5,597 bases of DNA from an uncultured Candidatus Competibacteraceae bacterium (GTDB taxonomy: Bacteria > Pseudomonadota > Gammaproteobacteria > Competibacterales > Competibacteraceae): positions 1 through 5,597 of the forward strand of contig CALMNY010000172.1 in assembly GCA_937872125.1 (NCBI GenBank), in the 5' to 3' direction. Below are positions 1 through 5,557 of this stretch, in pieces; within the stretch, counting starts at the first letter, position 1, and every line of letters starts with the position of its first letter. The position numbers and the translations under genes are program-made. The notes under the pieces are model-generated. The model made no database searches, was not told the DNA's origin, and was given only the letters and a program-made list of their open reading frames with translations.

Positions 1-1
1 A

Positions 2-934
2 GCCTTCGATATCCCGGGAGATTTGGCGCGATCCTGGTTATTGCTTCCAAATCCTCATCGAAGGCCCAACAGCGCGGTTCTCAGGCCCTGGATGAATGGA
101 ATGGACATTACCCGCCGATCTTCCGATACCTGGATTATCGATTTCGGCTCACACATGACCGAAGCCGAGGCATCCCTTTTTGAAGCTCCGTTTTCCCATG
201 TAGTAAAAACTGTAAAACCTGAACGAGAGAAAAACAGAACTGAATCACTGCGTATTTCCTGGTGGAGGCACGAAAGGCCCAGAGAGGACATGATCTTATT
301 ACTGGCAATGATCTCTCGCTTCATCGCAACCCCACGGGTTGCAAAACATCGGTCTTTTGTATGGATCGATTCGAGGATTATCCCCGATAGCCAAATTATC
401 GTCATTGCCCGCGACGACGACACCACCTTTGGGATTCTGCACAGCCGGTTTCATGAACTCTGGGCTTTGCGGCTGGGCACCAGCCTTGGAGAAACTCCCC
501 GCTACACCCCGACCACCACTTTCGAGACCTTTCCCTTTCCGGCGGGGCTGCAACCGAACCGGAATACCCTCATCCCAACCCCTCTCCCAGAGGGCGAGGG
601 GCTTGAAGCCGCCGCCATTGCCGACGCCGCCCGCCGCCTGAACGAACTCCGCGAAAACTGGCTCAACCCGCCGGAGTGGGTTCAGCGCGTACCGGAAGTC
701 GTACCCGGCTATCCCGACCGGTGGTTGCCCGTGGACGAAAAAGCCGCCGCCCTGCTCAAAAAACGCACGCTCACCCATCTGTACAACGAGCGACCCGCCT
801 GGCTGGCGAACGCCCACCGGGATCTGGACGCTGCCGTCGCCGCCGCCTACGGTTGGCCGGCGGATCTGAGCGACGACGAGGTATTGCGCTGCCTGCTGGC
901 GCTGAACCAGGAGCGGGCGCTGGAAAACTCTTGA
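2..934 (+). CDS. Class I SAM-dependent DNA methyltransferase, C-terminal part (5'-truncated by window edge)
   Basis: This is the last 310 residues of a large adenine-type DNA methyltransferase of the restriction-modification group (COG1002-like). The frame is open to the left edge, so the TTG at 23 is not its start and the SAM-binding and NPPY motifs lie outside the window. What is visible is target-recognition and C-terminal sequence. Recognisable pieces, from memory of the family, are RPNSAVLRPWMNGMDITRR near the left edge, VKPEREKNR, IATPRVAKHRSFVW, LHSRFHELWALRLGTSLGE, the PRYTPTTTFETFPFP block, and the tail LNELRENWLNPPE ... VPGYPDRWLPVD ... LTHLYNERPAWL. The protein would methylate DNA at a specific site in the cytoplasm, either as the modification half of an R-M system or as a combined enzyme; the window cannot show which. 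A hairpin repeat is read in frame at 567-601. The part before about 430 is visibly more AT-rich than the rest. The family call is firm; the specificity is unknown. Confidence 0.88.
   Translation, partial: AFDIPGDLARSWLLLPNPHRRPNSAVLRPWMNGMDITRRSSDTWIIDFGSHMTEAEASLFEAPFSHVVKTVKPEREKNRTESLRISWWRHERPREDMILLLAMISRFIATPRVAKHRSFVWIDSRIIPDSQIIVIARDDDTTFGILHSRFHELWALRLGTSLGETPRYTPTTTFETFPFPAGLQPNRNTLIPTPLPEGEGLEAAAIADAARRLNELRENWLNPPEWVQRVPEVVPGYPDRWLPVDEKAAALLKKRTLTHLYNERPAWLANAHRDLDAAVAAAYGWPADLSDDEVLRCLLALNQERALENS
567..601 (-). repeat. Dispersed hairpin repeat embedded in frame in the methyltransferase gene
   Basis: The stem is CCCCTCTCCC (579-588) against GGGCGAGGGG (592-601), nine of ten pairs around a 3-nt loop. 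It is flanked on the left by CCCTCATCCCAA. Read on the minus strand the order is stem, then TTGGGATGAGGG, the same architecture as the copy at the right edge of the window (stem, then TTAGGGTGGGGG). In the protein it encodes residues TLIPTPLPEGEG, between the FPFP block and the conserved LNELRENW helix. It fits an intergenic REP-like repeat that landed in a linker without breaking the frame. I infer insertion; the alternative is chance similarity in a proline-rich linker. Confidence 0.6.
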
Positions 935-962
935 CCACTCCAATCCTTCCAGGAGAAAGGAC

Positions 963-1214
963 ATGCACATCGAAGCCGAACTGGATGATGTTTACACCGA
1001 ACGGCTGTTGGAATTGCAAAAGCGATTAAACAAATCCTTGCCGCAACTGATCGCCGAAATGCTAGCCAAAGCTATTGATGAAACCCCCATACCCCCCGAA
1101 ATCGAAGGCCAGAAAGTGCTTCGAATCCTGGAAGAGCATGGACTTCTTGGGTGCATGGAAGGCAACGGCCATCTTGCCGTGGATTACAAAAAGCACTTAT
1201 GGGGCAATCCATGA
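963..1214 (+). CDS. Antitoxin of a PIN-domain toxin-antitoxin pair, ribbon-helix-helix-like (VapB-type)
   Basis: This small 83-residue protein probably binds and neutralises the PIN toxin encoded next to it and represses their shared promoter. Residues 1-40 (MHIEAELDDVYTERLLELQKR, then a helix KSLPQLIAEMLAKAID) have the short strand plus two amphipathic helices of a ribbon-helix-helix DNA-binding dimer. Residues 50-83 (GQKVLRILEEHGLLGCMEG...YKKHLWGN) form a separate tail, the usual toxin-binding part of such antitoxins. The ATG at 963 is preceded by AGGAG (951-955) at a 7-nt spacing, which settles the start. Its stop overlaps the toxin start as ATGA, indicating translational coupling. The gene begins 28 nt after the methyltransferase stop, so the three genes may be co-transcribed. 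The role is inferred mainly from size, fold pattern and position; the exact family name is uncertain. Confidence 0.75.
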   Translation: MHIEAELDDVYTERLLELQKRLNKSLPQLIAEMLAKAIDETPIPPEIEGQKVLRILEEHGLLGCMEGNGHLAVDYKKHLWGNP

Positions 1215-1624
1215 TTATTGCTGATACCGGATTCTGGGTTGCGCTCCTCGACCGGCGCGACAACCTCCACCAAAGGGTCAGAATCTGCGCGGCCCAAATC
1301 CAAGAACCACTGATCACCACCCTACCCGTTATCACCGAAGTCTGCTATTTCCTGCAAACTCGCTGTGGACCCAAACAGTCGGCAGAATTTCTCATAGCCC
1401 AGAGGGAGGGCCTGTTCCAGATTTTCACGATTGGCGAGTCCGAACTACCCCACATGGCCCTGCTGATGCGTCAATATGCAAATTTACCGATGGATTTTGC
1501 CGACGCCTCTCTGGTTATCCTGGCCGAACATCTTGGCCACGGGCGCATCGTCTCCACCGATCAGCGCGATTTCCAGGCCTACCGCTGGAAAAACCATCAT
1601 CCATTTCATAACTTGCTGGAATGA
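1211..1624 (+). CDS. PIN-domain ribonuclease toxin (VapC-type)
   Basis: This 137-residue single-domain PIN protein is a Mg2+-dependent endoribonuclease expected to cleave tRNA or rRNA and arrest growth when its antitoxin is lost. The N-terminus MIIADTGFWVALLD carries the first acidic residue (D5) in the classic xDTGxxxAL context. E43 in VITEVCY, D98 in MDFADASLV and D117 in IVSTDQRDF complete the expected acidic cluster, so the toxin looks catalytically intact. I chose the ATG at 1211, not the ATG 60 bases upstream in the same frame. The 1211 start gives the canonical PIN N-terminus directly and overlaps the antitoxin stop as ATGA, while the 20 extra residues would lie over the antitoxin gene and look unlike protein. 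There is no strong ribosome binding site, which fits coupling to the antitoxin. The GC content is lower than in argA, consistent with a mobile accessory pair. Confidence 0.88.
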   Translation: MIIADTGFWVALLDRRDNLHQRVRICAAQIQEPLITTLPVITEVCYFLQTRCGPKQSAEFLIAQREGLFQIFTIGESELPHMALLMRQYANLPMDFADASLVILAEHLGHGRIVSTDQRDFQAYRWKNHHPFHNLLE

Positions 1625-1627
1625 TGA

Positions 1628-1723
1628 TCATCTCCCAGGCAAGCCAACAAATCCCAGTGGCCGACGTGTAAGCGCGATTTCCCCGGTTGAATCCAGGCGA
1701 GACGCTGGGCCTGATTCGCTCAC
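1628..1723 (-). pseudogene. Possible start fragment of the next gene in the collapsed minus-strand cluster
   Basis: This is a 31-residue reading frame that begins with GTG overlapping the stop of the glycosyltransferase remnant (GTGA at 1720-1723) and ends at a TGA close to the vapC stop on the other strand. The peptide starts VSESGPASRL and ends VGLPGR; I do not recognise it. The overlap resembles the coupled ATGA junction just upstream, which suggests it was once the beginning of a third gene in the cluster that was cut short. A chance frame is equally possible, since 31 codons in GC-rich DNA means little. Confidence 0.22.
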
Positions 1724-2022
1724 GCTGTAACTAACCTCAGCGCCGCGGCAAACCGGGCGCTGGTCGTCGGCCAGTCCGGCAAAGCGCGTCGGGCCACCCG
1801 CGCACCCGCCATCAACCGTTCGCGCAACCCCGGTTCCGTCATGACGCGCGCCAGCGCCTCGGCCAGCGCCGCCGGGGTCGGCAGCGGAAAACTGGCGTCG
1901 AGACGGTGCAAGTCCACCCGCCACCCCAGTGCCGTCAGCCCTGCCATGATTTGGCGGTCGTAGAGATAGCCGCCAGTGCGGGTTTCGAAATCACCGGGAA
2001 TCAGAAAATGGACGTGGTTCAT
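1720..2022 (-). pseudogene. Internally deleted GT4-type glycosyltransferase (N-terminus joined to C-terminus)
   Basis: This is an intact 100-residue frame that reads as two ends of one much larger protein. Residues 1-50 (MNHVHFLIPGDFETRTGGYL, YDRQIMAGLTALGWRVDLHR, then a SFPLPTP stretch) match the N-terminus of a GT4-like glycosyltransferase with its glycine-rich RTGGY loop. Residues 57-100 (LARVMTEPGLRERLMAGARV, ALPDWPTTSARFAAALR) match the extreme C-terminus of such enzymes. The normal length is about 350-400 residues, so the catalytic core, including the nucleotide-sugar-binding E-x7-E region, is gone. The junction PAALAEAL (1852-1875) could belong to either half: such proteins often have PAALAEA near both ends, which points to deletion between short direct repeats. 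The start overlaps the stop of the pterin-synthase remnant (ATGA at 2019-2022). It cannot be an active transferase. The family call rests on memory of relatives. Confidence 0.68.
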
Positions 2023-2223
2023 GGCAGCGGTCCCTCATAGGTGGCCCAGGCAACGTGGGATTCGTGCAAGGTAACGCGCATCGAACTCAAACCGGCGGCG
2101 TGAACCCCCAGTTGACTGTCCTCGATCCGCGCCGCGATGCGATTGAAGATAGCCCGGGCCAGAAATTCGGTGGTGGTGTAGCCAGCGAATCATAAAATGG
2201 TCACAGACGCAGATGGTGTACAT
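2019..2223 (-). pseudogene. Internally deleted, frameshifted 6-pyruvoyl-tetrahydropterin synthase-like gene
   Basis: Two pieces of a PTPS/QueD-like protein lie head to tail in different frames. The ATG at 2223-2221 opens MYTICVCDHFMI, which resembles the start of a PTPS homologue usually continuing into a His-containing metal-binding strand. From 2189 another frame reads FAGYTTTEFLARAIFNRIAA and on to MRVTLHESHVAWATYEGPLP, ending at TGA 2021-2019. That is the C-terminal 56 residues, with the TTTEFLA helix and the conserved glutamate of LHES that holds the pterin. The middle, about half of a roughly 120-140 residue enzyme including the catalytic Cys/His/Asp and most zinc ligands, is missing. 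The join near 2180-2195 is out of frame, and a TGA (2192-2190) precedes the second piece. It ends in ATGA overlap with the glycosyltransferase remnant, so the original operon order is preserved. It is non-functional. Confidence 0.68.
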
Positions 2224-2288
2224 GGCTGAACCTTGATGGGCAGGAAATCCAGGCGTTCGATTACGGGTTTGACCGCAATAGTATTAGA
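2190..2288 (-). other. Short open frame upstream of the pterin-synthase remnant, possibly the tail of another deleted gene
   Basis: On the minus strand a frame with no start codon runs from just after a TAG (2291-2289) to the TGA at 2192-2190. It reads ...VKPVIERLDFLPIKVQP across the region before the pterin-synthase start, and it overlaps that start. It could be the C-terminal scrap of the gene that once preceded the pterin synthase, or it could be chance. I cannot assign a family. The rest of the 2224-2371 gap must hold the argA promoter. An AT-rich patch with TAGTAT (2279-2284) is the only -10-like sequence I see, and its -35 partner is poor. Confidence 0.15.
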
Positions 2289-2371
2289 CTACCGCGCCGG
2301 AACGCCCGGTTCTTTTTTCCGCAACCCGTCCGGTGGGGCATCCGCCCCCGCAATCCCGCTATGAATTCCGA

Positions 2372-3682
2372 ATGAATCCCGAAACTTTCGTGCACTGGTT
2401 TCGCCAGGCCGGTCCCTATATCAATGCCCATCGCGGTCGGACGTGCGTCGTGCAGTTCAGCGGCGCTGCAGTGGAGGCCGAGACTTTTCCCAGCCTGATG
2501 GACGATCTCGCCCTGCTGCACAGCCTGGGCATTCGCCTGGTGCTGGCGCATGGCGCGCGACCCCAGATCGAGCAGCGGCTGCGCGAAGCCGGGCGCGAGG
2601 GACACTACGTCAATGGTTTGCGGCTCACCGAAGCCGAGGACCTGCGCTACGTTAAACAGGCCATCGGGCGGGCGCGGATTCGCATCGAGGCGCGGCTGTC
2701 CATGGGGCTGGCCAACTCACCGATGCACGGCGCGCGCTTGCGGGTCGCGTCGGGCAACCTGGTCACCGCCCGACCGCTCGGAGTGCGCGACGGGGTGGAT
2801 TACGGCTTCACCGGCGAGGTACGGCGGATTGACGACCGCGCCATTCGCCTGTGGCTGGAGCAGGACGCCATCGTGCTGCTGTCGCCGCTGGGCTACTCGC
2901 CGACCGGGGAAATCTTCAACCTGAGCGCCGAAGAAGTGGCCGCCGCCGCCGCGCACGCGCTGCGCGCCGACAAGCTGCTGATCCTGAGCGAGCATCTGGA
3001 ATTGTGCGCCCCGGGCGGGCAGCCGATCCGCGAACTCAGCCCCAGCGACGCCGAACGGCGCCTGACCGAACCGCCGGCTCCGAACGAGGAAACCGCCCGC
3101 CATTTGCGTCTGGCATTGCGGGCCTGCCAGGGCGGCGTGCGGCGGGTGCACCTGCTCGACCGGCGACTGGACGGGGCGCTGCCGCTGGAACTGTTCACCC
3201 GCGACGGCGTCGGCGTCATGCTCACCGCCGACATCTACGAAGGACTGCGCCCCGCGACGATTGACGATGTCGGCGGCTTGCTGGAACTGATCCAGCCGCT
3301 GGAAGAAGACGGCGCACTGGTGCGGCGCTCGCGGCAACGGCTGGAAATGGAAATTGACCGCTTTTCGGTGCTGGAGCGCGATGGCGCCATCATCGGCTGC
3401 GCCGCGCTGTATCCCTTCGCCGAGGAGCGGCTGGGCGAACTGGCCTGCGTCGCGGTGCATCCTGACTACCGCAACAGCGGTCGGGCCGAAATGTTACTGC
3501 GGATCATCGAACGGCAGGCCCGCACCCAGGGTTTGCTAAAGTTGTTCGTGCTGACGACTCGCGCCGCCCACTGGTTCCGCGAACGCGGCTTTGAACCCGC
3601 CGAAGTCGCCGACCTGCCCATGGGCAAGCAGGCGCTCTATAACTGGCAACGGCGCTCGAAAGTGTTCATCAAAACCCTGTAA
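2372..3682 (+). CDS. argA: Amino-acid N-acetyltransferase (N-acetylglutamate synthase)
   Basis: This cytoplasmic enzyme transfers acetyl from acetyl-CoA to glutamate, the first committed step of arginine biosynthesis. The protein has 436 residues against about 443 for E. coli ArgA and aligns throughout. Residues about 18-285 are the amino-acid-kinase-like domain that binds arginine for feedback inhibition (INAHRGRTCVVQF, LLHSLGIRLVLAHGARPQIE, ARLSMGLANSPMHGARL, PLGVRDGVDY, SPTGEIFNLSAEEVA, LFTRDGVGVML). Residues about 291-430 are the GNAT acetyltransferase domain (RRSRQRLEMEIDRF, CAALYPFAEERLGELACVAV, HPDYRNSGRAEMLL, LFVLTTRAAHWFRERGF, YNWQRRSKV). I chose the ATG at 2372 because MNPETFVHWFRQAGPYINAH fits the family N-terminus; a GTG at 2333 would add 13 unlike residues. 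Neither start has a clear ribosome binding site. It is transcribed alone, divergently from the collapsed cluster. GC content and codon use are high and uniform. Confidence 0.97.
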   Translation: MNPETFVHWFRQAGPYINAHRGRTCVVQFSGAAVEAETFPSLMDDLALLHSLGIRLVLAHGARPQIEQRLREAGREGHYVNGLRLTEAEDLRYVKQAIGRARIRIEARLSMGLANSPMHGARLRVASGNLVTARPLGVRDGVDYGFTGEVRRIDDRAIRLWLEQDAIVLLSPLGYSPTGEIFNLSAEEVAAAAAHALRADKLLILSEHLELCAPGGQPIRELSPSDAERRLTEPPAPNEETARHLRLALRACQGGVRRVHLLDRRLDGALPLELFTRDGVGVMLTADIYEGLRPATIDDVGGLLELIQPLEEDGALVRRSRQRLEMEIDRFSVLERDGAIIGCAALYPFAEERLGELACVAVHPDYRNSGRAEMLLRIIERQARTQGLLKLFVLTTRAAHWFRERGFEPAEVADLPMGKQALYNWQRRSKVFIKTL

Positions 3683-3719
3683 GCTGTTCCCATTATCCCT
3701 TTGCCGAGGATTTCACGCC

Positions 3720-3932
3720 ATGTTGCCTACCGCCTCCCGCTCCGGGCCGTTCAGGCGCTACGGCCTGGCCGATTTTCAGTCAGGCAGGGTACGCACCGCG
3801 TACCTTGGCGCTGGCCGGTACGCGGTGCGTACCCTGCGGCTTCTGATACTGGGCTGGATCACAGGCGAGCGCTCTTATAACAACAGGCGATTTTCCAAAA
3901 AGATCATACCGGTGGGTCGGGCTTTAGCCTGA
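3720..3932 (+). CDS. Doubtful 70-residue open frame running through two repeats
   Basis: The ATG at 3720 has a good ribosome binding site, GAGGA at 3706-3710, nine bases upstream, and lies 37 nt after the argA stop, so it could mark a true former gene start. The product begins MLPTASRSGPFRRYGLADFQ and is rich in Arg and Gly. From residue 22 onward it is encoded by the palindrome at 3784-3837, and its stop falls inside the left arm of the 3912-3979 element. I recognise no domain. The likeliest readings are the 5' stub of a gene cut by repeat insertion, or a chance frame. Confidence 0.2.
   Translation: MLPTASRSGPFRRYGLADFQSGRVRTAYLGAGRYAVRTLRLLILGWITGERSYNNRRFSKKIIPVGRALA
3784..3837. repeat. 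Perfect 21-bp inverted repeat made of two nested 17-nt palindromes
   Basis: The arms 3784-3804 and 3817-3837 are exact reverse complements around a 12-nt loop (TTGGCGCTGGCC). Inside each arm is a smaller palindrome: GGTACGCACCGCGTACC (3788-3804) and GGTACGCGGTGCGTACC (3817-3833), both of the form GGTACGC-NNN-GCGTACC. The two units are spaced 29 bp centre to centre. It could form a long cruciform or RNA hairpin. It fits a REP/BIME-like dispersed element best. A paired operator site is possible, but its position just after argA and far from the kinase start argues against that. There is no T-run, so it is not a standard terminator. Confidence 0.9.
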
Positions 3933-3979
3933 CTTTTTAAGCCAATCATCTCAAAGAGTTAGGCTAAAGCCCAACCCAC
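3912..3979. mobile_element. Small non-coding element with 22-nt terminal inverted repeats (MITE-like)
   Basis: The left end GTGGGTCGGGCTTTAGCC... (3912-3933) and the right end ...GGCTAAAGCCCAACCCAC (3958-3979) are reverse complements with 20 of 22 positions matching, around a 24-nt AT-rich centre. The total length of 68 nt leaves no room for a gene. The end sequence GTGGGTYGGGCTTTAGCC resembles widespread dispersed repeats in environmental Proteobacteria and cyanobacteria, from memory. No clear target-site duplication is visible on either side. It lies only 49 bases upstream of the kinase ATG, so it probably shapes that gene's leader or promoter. Whether it moves by a transposase in trans is inference. 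Confidence 0.7.
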
Positions 3980-4028
3980 ATTCTGGTAGAGTCTTTGTCA
4001 GAAATCACCATAAACCCTGGAACTGGCC

Positions 4029-5441
4029 ATGACTACGTTCTCCGTCGAGCCTTCCCGCATCTTGATCGTTGATGACGCCCCGGCCAATATTGAAGTGCTC
4101 CTCGGGATGCTGGAAGACGATTATGACTTGAGCTTCGCCACCTCGGGCCGCCAGGCGCTGGCCCGCCTGGCGAAGGGCTACCGGCCGGATTTGATTCTGC
4201 TGGATGTGATGATGCCGGAGATGGACGGCTACGAGGTATGCGCCACGCTCAAACAGGACGCCCGCACTCAGAATATTCCGGTGATCTTTGTCACAGCCCG
4301 CACCGATGCCGACAGCGAAACCCGGGCGCTGACCATCGGCGCGGTGGATTTCATCCACAAACCGCTCAATCGGGCGGTGGTGCGGGCGCGCGTGAAACTC
4401 CATCTTGAACTGGCCCAGCACCGCCACCATCTGGAAGAGCTGGTGCACGCCCGCACCCGCGAACTGGCCGAAGCGCGCGATGATGCGGAAAGCGCCAACC
4501 GGGCCAAAAGCGCCTTTCTGGCCAACATGAGCCATGAATTGCGCACCCCGATGAATCACATCATCGGCTTCGCCTATCTGCTGGGCCGTGACTTCCATGA
4601 GGCGCGGGCCAACCACCTGGTGGAACAGATCCACCACGCCTCCCGTGTGCTGCTGGGACTGATCAACGATATCCTGGATCTCTCCCGCCTGGAATCCGAC
4701 CGGTTTCGGCTGGAAACCCTGGCGTTCGATTTGCCATCGCTGTTGGACCGGGCCGAGAACGGGATCCGAGACAGCGCCACGCGCAAGGGGCTTGTACTGG
4801 TCCGGGAAGTGGATCCCGATCTGCCTTCACTGCTCAAGGGAGACCCGATTCGCCTGCAACAGATTCTCGGCAACCTGCTGGGCAACGCCGTCAAGTTCTC
4901 CGAGCAGGGCCGTATTACGCTCCGGGCGCAGTTAAGCAAGGTATATCCGGAGGCGGTCACCGTGCAGTTCGAGGTGGAGGATCAGGGAATTGGCCTGTCC
5001 AACGAGTTGCAGGCCAAGCTCTTTCAAACCTTCAAGCAGGGGGATGGCTCGGATACGCGCCAGCACGGCGGCCTGGGTTTGGGGCTGGCGCTCAGCCAGC
5101 GGCTGGTGGCGCTGATGGGAGGCGAGATGGGGGTGCGCAGCACGCCCGGCCAGGGCAGTTGCTTCTGGTTTCGCGTGCGGTTGGCGGTTAGCCCGCCGCC
5201 GGACACCACCCCGGCCACAGCCCACGACACTGATTGGCAACGGGTGGCGGAAGTCGCCACCGCTCTGAGCGATTACCTCACTGCGAGCGACTTCCAGGCG
5301 CAGACTCTGTGGACCGCCTCGGAGGAGTTGCTCAAGCCGGTGCTGCAAGACCGGTTTGAGGCGTTTCGGGAAGCCATGAGCGCCTTTGATTTCGAGCAGG
5401 CCCATCAGTTACTCCAGGAGGCCATGGTCGCCGCGCACTGA
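4029..5441 (+). CDS. Receiver-histidine kinase protein (REC-HisKA-HATPase) with helical C-terminal tail
   Basis: This 470-residue cytoplasmic phosphorelay protein has no signal peptide or membrane segment. Residues 10-125 are a receiver domain: acidic pair D15/D16, phospho-acceptor D59 in [14 protein letters not shown]89 in VTA and K111 in HKPLN. Residues 125-160 form a charged coiled coil. Residues 160-225 are HisKA with H169 in SHELRTPMN. Residues 270-385 are the HATPase: N-box N282/N286, G1 DQGIG at 318-322, F-box at about 331-336, G2 GGLGLGLA at 347-354. All catalytic residues are present, so it should autophosphorylate and may be controlled by phosphorylation of its own receiver. Residues 402-465 form a helical tail ([34 protein letters not shown]) resembling tails of other receiver proteins and, loosely, an Hpt bundle without an obvious phospho-histidine. 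No partner regulator is nearby, so its input and output are unknown. The ATG at 4029 gives a normal receiver N-terminus but lacks a strong ribosome binding site. Confidence 0.93.
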   Translation: MTTFSVEPSRILIVDDAPANIEVLLGMLEDDYDLSFATSGRQALARLAKGYRPDLILLDVMMPEMDGYEVCATLKQDARTQNIPVIFVTARTDADSETRALTIGAVDFIHKPLNRAVVRARVKLHLELAQHRHHLEELVHARTRELAEARDDAESANRAKSAFLANMSHELRTPMNHIIGFAYLLGRDFHEARANHLVEQIHHASRVLLGLINDILDLSRLESDRFRLETLAFDLPSLLDRAENGIRDSATRKGLVLVREVDPDLPSLLKGDPIRLQQILGNLLGNAVKFSEQGRITLRAQLSKVYPEAVTVQFEVEDQGIGLSNELQAKLFQTFKQGDGSDTRQHGGLGLGLALSQRLVALMGGEMGVRSTPGQGSCFWFRVRLAVSPPPDTTPATAHDTDWQRVAEVATALSDYLTASDFQAQTLWTASEELLKPVLQDRFEAFREAMSAFDFEQAHQLLQEAMVAAH

Positions 5442-5557
5442 TCGGGAAAGCAGCTTGATTGCGCTGAGCGCCGAGAACAGCCGGCGTAAGCACTCAAGGC
5501 ACCCGATTACCCACACCTGCATGTTATTGATTAGTAAAATGATAATAAGCAAACGTT

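Larger units (their letters stand above)
3683..4028. other. Repeat-packed intergenic region between argA and the kinase gene
   Basis: These 346 bases hold no confident gene. In order there is a weak 6-bp hairpin (GGCCGT 3745-3750 with ACGGCC 3760-3765) without a T-run, a perfect 21-bp inverted repeat (3784-3837), an AT-rich spacer, a 68-nt element with 22-nt inverted ends (3912-3979), and about 49 bases leading to the kinase start. No rho-independent terminator for argA and no clear promoter for the kinase could be identified. The kinase promoter must lie in or very near the second element unless transcription reads through from argA. Confidence 0.7.

Noticed and set aside
1151..1210. Longer VapC frame starting 60 bases upstream of 1211
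   Set aside because: The extra 20 residues overlap the antitoxin gene and are unlike protein. The canonical PIN N-terminus and the ATGA overlap both favour 1211.
2295..2318. Terminator-like GC stretch followed by six T residues (CGGTTCTTTTTT)
   Set aside because: Only a 4-5 bp stem can be drawn and it lies upstream of argA, facing the wrong way for the remnant cluster. Too weak to call.
2333..2371. GTG start giving ArgA 13 more residues
   Set aside because: The added residues (GHPPPQSRYEFR) are not family-like and have no ribosome binding site. The ATG at 2372 gives the expected ArgA length.
2717..3460. Long open frame on the minus strand opposite argA, plus other long frames opposite the kinase and methyltransferase genes
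   Set aside because: These are shadows of high-GC coding sequence. The proteins are rich in Arg, Ala, Gln and Gly, show no recognisable domain, and lie antisense to well-supported genes.
3745..3767. Hairpin GGCCGT/ACGGCC as an argA terminator
   Set aside because: The stem is six base pairs with a 9-nt loop, has a competing fold, and no T-run follows.
5518..5546. Promoter with -10-like GATAAT at 5541-5546
   Set aside because: No acceptable -35 at the right distance, and no gene start is visible downstream before the window ends.
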